From Gemmiger sp. An87 (GTDB lineage: Bacteria; Bacillota; Clostridia; Oscillospirales; Ruminococcaceae), in the NCBI RefSeq assembly GCF_002159185.1, contig NZ_NFHD01000022.1, positions 1-55,297 of the forward strand: 55,297 nucleotides of DNA, written 5' to 3'. Shown in pieces: positions 50,838-55,297 of the stretch. Below the pieces are notes generated by a model that was not told where the DNA came from, did not search any database, and was given only the letters and a program-made list of their open reading frames with translations. A program made the position numbers and the translations under genes. The first letter of the stretch is position 1, and each line of letters begins with the position of its first letter.

Positions 50838-51116
50838 ATGATTAACGCAATGATCATCGATCCTCAGGACAATGTCATCGTGGCCATTGAGCCGCTGAAG
50901 GCTGGCGATGAGGTGAATTACACCCTGAACGGCCAGACCGAAAGCCTGAAGGCTGCCACCGACGTGACCATTTATCACAAGCTGGCTCGCCGCGACATTG
51001 CCAAAGGGGAGCCCGTTGTGAAATATGGCCAGCACATTGGTGTTGCTGCCTGTGATATCAAGGCCGGCGAGCATGTCCACGTTCACAACGTGGAGAGCAA
51101 GCGGGAAGACCTGTGA
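50838..51116 (+). CDS. UxaA-family dehydratase, small SAF-domain subunit
   Basis: The 92-residue protein is a SAF domain as found at the N-terminus of altronate and galactarate dehydratases: KAGDEVNYTLNG, KLARRDIAKGEPVVKYGQHIG and KAGEHVHVHNVESKR. In many organisms it is fused to the large domain; here it is a separate gene 41 bases upstream of it. The two should form an iron-dependent dehydratase of an aldonic or uronic acid derivative. The ATG at 50838 follows AAGGAGAG. Confidence 0.9.
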   Translation: MINAMIIDPQDNVIVAIEPLKAGDEVNYTLNGQTESLKAATDVTIYHKLARRDIAKGEPVVKYGQHIGVAACDIKAGEHVHVHNVESKREDL

Positions 51117-51157
51117 GCCGTGTTCGGTAATGCATTAAGAATAAGGGAGTAAGAGCT

Positions 51158-52321
51158 ATGACTTTTTACGGTTATAAACGTCCGGACGGCCGCGTGGGTA
51201 TCCGGAACCATGTATTGATTCTGCCCGCCAGCGTCTGCGCGTCCGATACCACCCGCGTCATTGCTTCGCAGGTGACCGGCGCGGTGACCTTCAACAACCA
51301 GCTGGGCTGCAGCCAGGTGCCTGTGGACCAGCAGTACACCATGGACGTAATGGCCGGTTACGCCGCTAACCCCAACGTTTACGGCACTGTGGTTGTTTCT
51401 CTGGGCTGTGAGAACTGCCAGATGGATCTGGTGGTCAAGGCCATCGAGGAGCGTACCAACAAGCCCATCAAGCAGGTCATCATCCAGGAAGTGGGCGGTA
51501 CCCTGAAGGCTGTGGAGGCCGGTGTGCGCTACGCCAAGGAAATGGTTGCCGAGGCTTCTCTGCTGCAGAAGGAAGAGTTCCCCATCAGCGAGCTGATCAT
51601 AGGCACCGAGTGCGGCGGCTCCGACCCCACCAGCGGCCTGGCAGCCAACCCCCTGATCGGCCAGCTCAGCGATATGCTGGTTGAGGCAGGTGCGACCACC
51701 GTGCTCAGCGAGACCACCGAGTTCATCGGCGGTGAACATCTGCTGGCCGCCCGTGCAGTGAACAAGGAGGTTCACGACCGAATTTACGAGATCGTGCATC
51801 GCTATGAAAAGGCGCTGCAGCTGGTGGGCGAGGAAGTGCGTGAGGGCAATCCCAGCCCCGGCAATAAGGCTGGCGGTCTGACTACTCTGGAAGAGAAGAG
51901 CCTGGGCTGCATCCACAAGGGTGGCCATGCTCCGGTAAGCAATGTGTACGATTACGCCAAGCAGCTGAAGGCTCACGAGGGCCTGGTTATCATGGACACC
52001 CCGGGCAACGATCCCTCCAGCGTGGCGGCCATGGTAGCTGGCGGCTGCCAGGCTGTGGTGTTCTCCAGCGGCCGTGGTACTCCCACCGGCAGCCCGCTGG
52101 TACCCGTGATCAAGATCACCGGCAACCGCAACACCTATGCTAAGATGAGCGACAACATCGATGTGGACGCCAGCCCGATCATCTACGGCAGCAAGAGCCT
52201 GGATCAGATGGGCGATGAGCTGATGGACCTGCTGGTTCGGGTCGCCAATGGCCAGCAGACCAAGGCGGAGAGCCTGGGCTTCATGGAGATGGCAATTGCC
52301 CGCGTGTGCAACTTCACCTGA
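51158..52321 (+). CDS. UxaA-family dehydratase, large catalytic subunit
   Basis: The 387-residue protein is the catalytic GarD/UxaA part. The opening FYGYKRPDGRVGIRNHVLILP, then VVSLGCENCQMD, IIGTECGGSDPTSGLAANP and VFSSGRGTPTGSPLVPVIKITGN are conserved in altronate dehydratases, with cysteines that probably bind iron. It removes water to give a 2-keto-3-deoxy acid. The exact substrate is not readable; altronate, galactarate or another aldonate are possible. It pairs with the small subunit just upstream. Confidence 0.9.
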   Translation: MTFYGYKRPDGRVGIRNHVLILPASVCASDTTRVIASQVTGAVTFNNQLGCSQVPVDQQYTMDVMAGYAANPNVYGTVVVSLGCENCQMDLVVKAIEERTNKPIKQVIIQEVGGTLKAVEAGVRYAKEMVAEASLLQKEEFPISELIIGTECGGSDPTSGLAANPLIGQLSDMLVEAGATTVLSETTEFIGGEHLLAARAVNKEVHDRIYEIVHRYEKALQLVGEEVREGNPSPGNKAGGLTTLEEKSLGCIHKGGHAPVSNVYDYAKQLKAHEGLVIMDTPGNDPSSVAAMVAGGCQAVVFSSGRGTPTGSPLVPVIKITGNRNTYAKMSDNIDVDASPIIYGSKSLDQMGDELMDLLVRVANGQQTKAESLGFMEMAIARVCNFT

Positions 52322-52346
52322 TCGGTACAGGTAACACTCATACATC

Positions 52347-52372
52347 AGGGCCGCCTCTGGGCGGGCGGCCCT
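52347..52372 (+). promoter_or_regulatory. Intra-operon GC hairpin
   Basis: AGGGCCGCC / GGCGGCCCT, a perfect 9-bp stem with a short loop and no T run, between the dehydratase and FAH genes. It may stabilise or process the mRNA. Confidence 0.45.
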
Positions 52373-52388
52373 ATTAAGGAGGAACGAT

Positions 52389-53282
52389 ATGCGGTTTGTT
52401 CGCTTTGTCCATCCTGAAACAGGGCGGGCACAGGCCGGTGTGCTGGGGCCGGGCGGCCAGGTGGCGGCATTGGCTTCCATCCCGGGCTGCAAACCGGCTC
52501 AGGATGTGCTGGAGGTGGTGCGTGGCTTTTCGCCGCAGCAGCAAGCGGCAGCGGAAACCTATGCACAGACCGGCCAGGGTGCCTGGGAAAGCTTCTGGCT
52601 GAACCAGGTCCGGCTGTTGGCGCCCATTGAGCGTCCCATTCACGATGTGATGTGCGTTGGGGTAAACTACCGGGCGCATTACGAGGAATGCGCCGCCGCC
52701 GTCCATATGGAGGAGCCGGAGGCTGCCGTGTATTTTTCCAAGCGATGCAGCCGGATGACCGGTCCGGAAGAAAGCGTGGAAAGCCATGCGGGCCTGGATC
52801 TGGCGCTGGATTACGAGGTGGAGCTGTCGGTCGTTTTGGGCAAGGGAGGACGTGACATTGCTCCCCAGGATGTGGAAAATCACATCTTTGGCTACAGCGT
52901 GTTCAACGACATCTCAGCCCGTACCCTGCAGCACAGCCATATGCAGTGGTACCGTGGCAAAAGCCTGGATGGTTTCTGCGCCATGGGCCCCTGGATCGTC
53001 ACCCGGGACGAACTGCCCATGCCCCTGAATCTGAATGTGGAGAGCCGCCTCAACGGCGAGGTTCGCCAGCACTCCAATACCCGGGCGTTTATTCGGGATA
53101 TTCCCAAGCTGATCAGCGAGCTGTCGCAGGGCATTACGCTGGAAGCGGGGGACATTATCATCAGCGGAACACCTGCCGGTGTGGGGATGGGATTTGATCC
53201 GCCCCGTTACATGAAGCCCGGCGATGTGATAGAATGTGAAGTGGAAGGCATTGGCGTTCTCCGCAACCGCATTCGAGATTAA
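52389..53282 (+). CDS. Fumarylacetoacetate hydrolase-family enzyme
   Basis: The 297-residue protein has a small N-terminal domain and the FAH fold from about 75: VMCVGVNYRAHYEE, the metal-binding LDYEVELSVVLG with a Glu pair, FNDISARTLQ with Asp, GKSLDGFCAMGPW and SGTPAGVGMGF. Family members hydrolyse C-C bonds of diketo acids, hydrate or decarboxylate them, including 2,4-diketo-3-deoxy sugar acids. Its place between dehydratase and aldolase suggests a branch or salvage step in sugar-acid breakdown. The ATG at 52389 follows AAGGAGGAA. Confidence 0.87.
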   Translation: MRFVRFVHPETGRAQAGVLGPGGQVAALASIPGCKPAQDVLEVVRGFSPQQQAAAETYAQTGQGAWESFWLNQVRLLAPIERPIHDVMCVGVNYRAHYEECAAAVHMEEPEAAVYFSKRCSRMTGPEESVESHAGLDLALDYEVELSVVLGKGGRDIAPQDVENHIFGYSVFNDISARTLQHSHMQWYRGKSLDGFCAMGPWIVTRDELPMPLNLNVESRLNGEVRQHSNTRAFIRDIPKLISELSQGITLEAGDIIISGTPAGVGMGFDPPRYMKPGDVIECEVEGIGVLRNRIRD

Positions 53283-53316
53283 CTGCAAATCAATGAACAA
53301 AAGGAGTAAGCAGATT

Positions 53317-54213
53317 ATGAGCAAAATCAGTTGGATGACTCCTGTGGTCACCGTTTTCCATGAGGACGGCACCCTGGATGTGGAAGGCAATAAGGCAGTT
53401 TATGAGCACCTGATCAAGGGCGGCGTGGATGGTATCGTTGTGATGGGTTCCACCGGCGAATTTTTCAGCATGCCCATGGAGCAGAAAAAAGAGCTGATCC
53501 GCGTTGCGGCCGAGACCATCAAGGGCCGTACCCGTCTGCTGGTTGGCACCAGCTGCATGGATTACCGCGAGACCATCGAGCTGGGCAACTATGCCATCGA
53601 CCAGGGCGCCGAGGCTGTAATGATCATTCCTCCCTACTATTTCGCTCTGAGCGATGCCAGTGTGGAGGAGTACTTTGACAAGGTTGCCGATGGCATCCAC
53701 GGCGATATCCTGATCTACAACTTCCCGGACCGCACCGGCTACGATATCAAGCCTCAGGTTACCCTGAACCTGGCCCGCCGCCACAAGAATATCGTTGGCT
53801 TCAAGGACACCGTGGTGCCCATGGAGCACACCCGCGAGCTGATTAAGACCATGCGTCCCGAGTTCCCGGAGTTCGAAATCCTGTCCGGCTACGATGATAA
53901 CTTCGTACATAATGTAATCAGCGGCGGCAACGGCAGCATTGGCGGCCTGTCCAATCTGGTTCCTGAGGTTACCAGCGCACTGACCAAAGCTGTGCGCGAG
54001 AACGATATGGAGAATATCCAGAAGTATCAGCGTGAGATCGACCAGTGGATGGACATCTACAGCATCGGCACTCCCTTCATCCCGGTGGTAAAGCGTGCCC
54101 TGCAGCTGCGTGGCCTGCCCATCAGCGATACCAGCACCGTACCCTTCCTGCCTGTCACCAAGGAGCAGGAGGATCGCATCAAGGCTCTGATGACCAAGAT
54201 GGGTCTGCTGTGA
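53317..54213 (+). CDS. DapA-superfamily aldolase, YjhH/YagE-like (2-keto-3-deoxy sugar acid)
   Basis: The 298-residue class I aldolase has GSTGEF near 44, the Tyr of IYNFPDRTGYDI near 137 and the Schiff-base Lys in IVGFKDT near 166. The YNFP...TG motif is shared with E. coli YjhH and YagE, which split 2-keto-3-deoxy sugar acids to pyruvate and an aldehyde; true DapA and NanA have different residues there. It should finish the pathway after the UxaA-type dehydratase. Sialic-acid lyase activity is a less likely alternative. The ATG at 53317 follows AAAAGGAG. Confidence 0.85.
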   Translation: MSKISWMTPVVTVFHEDGTLDVEGNKAVYEHLIKGGVDGIVVMGSTGEFFSMPMEQKKELIRVAAETIKGRTRLLVGTSCMDYRETIELGNYAIDQGAEAVMIIPPYYFALSDASVEEYFDKVADGIHGDILIYNFPDRTGYDIKPQVTLNLARRHKNIVGFKDTVVPMEHTRELIKTMRPEFPEFEILSGYDDNFVHNVISGGNGSIGGLSNLVPEVTSALTKAVRENDMENIQKYQREIDQWMDIYSIGTPFIPVVKRALQLRGLPISDTSTVPFLPVTKEQEDRIKALMTKMGLL

Positions 54214-54296
54214 GACGGAATCTCGTTTGACTTTTCCTTGACCATTTCTAATATCCTTCTTTCTCTCTCTTTTGCATAGCGCATGCAAAGCTGCAA

Positions 54297-54331
54297 ACAG
54301 GGATGCCGGCTTTATGCCGGCATCCCTGTTT
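54297..54331 (+). terminator. Terminator of the sugar-acid operon
   Basis: ACAGGGATGCCGGC / GCCGGCATCCCTGTTT with a short loop. The sequence 54214-54296 before it holds no gene. Confidence 0.8.
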
Positions 54332-54404
54332 CAGCGCATGAAAACGATCAAAAGGAGAGGGAAAAAGAAAAAATATAAAAAACTGAAAAAATTCAAAAAA
54401 GGTG

Positions 54405-54433
54405 TTGACAATATAGTAGGGGGATGGTATTAT
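54405..54433 (+). promoter_or_regulatory. Promoter of the tRNA-Arg/tRNA-His unit
   Basis: TTGACA (54405-54410), 17-base spacer, TATTAT (54428-54433). Confidence 0.8.
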
Positions 54434-54467
54434 ATTTGAGCAGCGTCTCCCAGGGAAGAACGACTAA

Positions 54468-54544
<77 letters not shown>

Positions 54545-54552
54545 AACATGTG

Positions 54553-54629
<77 letters not shown>

Positions 54630-54631
54630 CT

Positions 54632-54664
54632 AAAAAAGCGAATTCGAAAGAGTTCGCTTTTTTC
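54632..54664 (+). terminator. Terminator after tRNA-His
   Basis: AAAAAAGCGAATTC / GAGTTCGCTTTTTTCT stem with T run. Confidence 0.8.
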
Positions 54665-54699
54665 TATATCACCCCGCCGTTTTTACACGGCGTTTCTGC

Positions 54700-54774
54700 T
54701 GGGTTGTCGCCAAGCGGTAAGGCACGGGACTTTGACTCCCGCATGCGTGGGTTCGAATCCCGCCAACCCAACCA
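54700..54774 (+). tRNA. tRNA-Gln (anticodon TTG)
   Basis: Acceptor TGGGTTG/CAACCCA, anticodon stem CGGGA/TCCCG with loop CTTTGAC, encoded CCA. Confidence 0.94.
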
Positions 54775-54776
54775 AA

Positions 54777-54810
54777 ACCGGCAGGTGCCATTGGGTGCCT
54801 GCCGGTTTTC
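54777..54810 (+). terminator. Terminator after tRNA-Gln
   Basis: AACCGGCAGGTGCC / GGTGCCTGCCGGTTTTC, long GC stem with T run. Confidence 0.8.
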
Positions 54811-54887
54811 TTCTTTGCCTCATCTAAGGGAAAACTGCTTGCTCCAAAAAGAAAAATAAAAAATTGAAAAAAGTGGCAGTTTAGGGG

Positions 54888-54916
54888 TTGCATTTTTCAT
54901 AAGGCTATGGTATTAT
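54888..54916 (+). promoter_or_regulatory. Promoter of the tRNA-Gly/Cys/Ser unit
   Basis: TTGCAT (54888-54893), 17-base spacer, TATTAT (54911-54916), the same layout as the tRNA-Arg promoter. Confidence 0.75.
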
Positions 54917-54932
54917 ATTCGAGCAGTAATTT

Positions 54933-55008
54933 GCGGCTTTAGCTCATCTGGTAGAGCGCCACCTTGCCAAGGTGGAGGTAGCGAGTTCGAGCCTCGTAAG
55001 CCGCTCCA
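54933..55008 (+). tRNA. tRNA-Gly (anticodon GCC)
   Basis: Acceptor GCGGCTT/AAGCCGC, anticodon stem CCACC/GGTGG with loop TTGCCAA, encoded CCA. Confidence 0.94.
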
Positions 55009-55015
55009 TTTTTTT

Positions 55016-55090
55016 GGTGCTGTGGCCAAGTGGTAAGGCAAAGGTCTGCAAAACCTTCATTCACCAGTTCAAATCTGGTCAGCACCTCCA
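55016..55090 (+). tRNA. tRNA-Cys (anticodon GCA)
   Basis: Acceptor GGTGCTG/CAGCACC, loop CTGCAAA with anticodon GCA, T-loop GTTCAAAT, encoded CCA. Confidence 0.94.
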
Positions 55091-55093
55091 TAT

Positions 55094-55185
55094 GGAAAGA
55101 TGGCTGAGCTGGTCTAAGGCGCACGACTGGAAATCGTGTGTGGGCCATAAACCCACCGAGGGTTCGAATCCCTCTCTTTCCGCCA
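55094..55185 (+). tRNA. tRNA-Ser (anticodon GGA)
   Basis: Acceptor GGAAAGA/TCTTTCC, anticodon stem CACGA/TCGTG with loop CTGGAAA, a long variable arm (TGGGCCATAAACCCA), encoded CCA. Confidence 0.94.
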
Positions 55186-55186
55186 G

Positions 55187-55222
55187 AAAAATCCGTAAGC
55201 TGAGAGGCTTACGGATTTTTTC
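55187..55222 (+). terminator. Terminator after tRNA-Ser
   Basis: AAAATCCGTAAGC / GCTTACGGATTTTTTC stem with T run. The remaining bases to the end of the window show no complete gene. Confidence 0.8.
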
Positions 55223-55297
55223 TTTTTGAAAAAAGTTAACCGGGGATTCGAACCCGAAAGGGTGATTGCCGTGAAGAAAACCTGCCGGTGGCAGGTT

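Noticed and set aside
53317-54213. Sialic acid lyase (NanA) linked with the sialidase
   Set aside because: The YNFP...TG motif and the gntP-uxaA neighbours point to a 2-keto-3-deoxy sugar acid aldolase. No nan transport or kinase genes are near.
55223-55297. Start of a further gene at the right edge (GTG near 55271)
   Set aside because: Only a few codons are present and the ribosome site is weak, so it cannot be supported.

Overview
The window looks like a chromosomal segment of a strictly anaerobic gut Firmicute of class Clostridia, probably in the Oscillospiraceae/Ruminococcaceae (Faecalibacterium/Gemmiger/Subdoligranulum neighbourhood). This is inferred from a SCIFF peptide with its radical SAM maturase, a Maff2/PrgI/VirB4 type conjugation module, GC-rich codon use, strong AGGAGG ribosome sites and a very large secreted sialidase. 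No 16S rRNA gene is present, so the species is not fixed.

Positions 1-15433 are the remains of an integrative conjugative element (ICE), broken by two further mobile elements. A Tn4451-like mobilizable transposon (relaxase, VapE-like ATPase, TnpW, large serine recombinase) carries a caspase-like CHAT-domain gene as cargo. Its right end lies near 7150, inside the gene for the VirD4/TraG coupling protein, of which only the C-terminal codons remain. A complete group II intron (7699-10459) splits the small Maff2 gene; removing it restores the reading frame exactly. VirB6, PrgI/VirB3 and VirB4 genes follow, then a CD1108-type gene that appears to run into unrelated sequence at its 3' end. The rest of the ICE is missing to the right.

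Positions 15434-36490 are core-type chromosome: a HAD phosphatase, a SnoaL-GGDEF diguanylate cyclase, a frameshifted CbiZ (corrinoid salvage), a DUF4914 PEPCK-like protein, glycerol dehydrogenase, a ZIP metal transporter with a Fur-type box between its -35 and -10, a D,D-carboxypeptidase, SCIFF and its maturase, a DUF6020 membrane protein coupled to an Orn/Lys/Arg decarboxylase-fold enzyme, a DUF308-CPBP-TadA-FabG run, a GH25 lysozyme, an AI-2E family permease, thioredoxin, a Crp/Fnr regulator and MntP.

Positions 36655-46713 hold tRNA-Gly and tRNA-Leu, then a 2276-residue secreted sialidase with two complete-looking GH33 propellers in tandem, then a pentapeptide-repeat gene next to a MATE efflux pump.

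Positions 46720-54331 are a sugar-acid catabolic locus: a divergent IclR regulator, GntP permease, LarA-family (DUF2088) protein, split UxaA-type dehydratase, FAH-family hydrolase and YjhH/YagE-like aldolase. It resembles the E. coli yjhF-yjhG-yjhH-yjhI locus in logic but uses different enzyme families. The window ends in a cluster of six tRNA genes (Arg, His, Gln, Gly, Cys, Ser).
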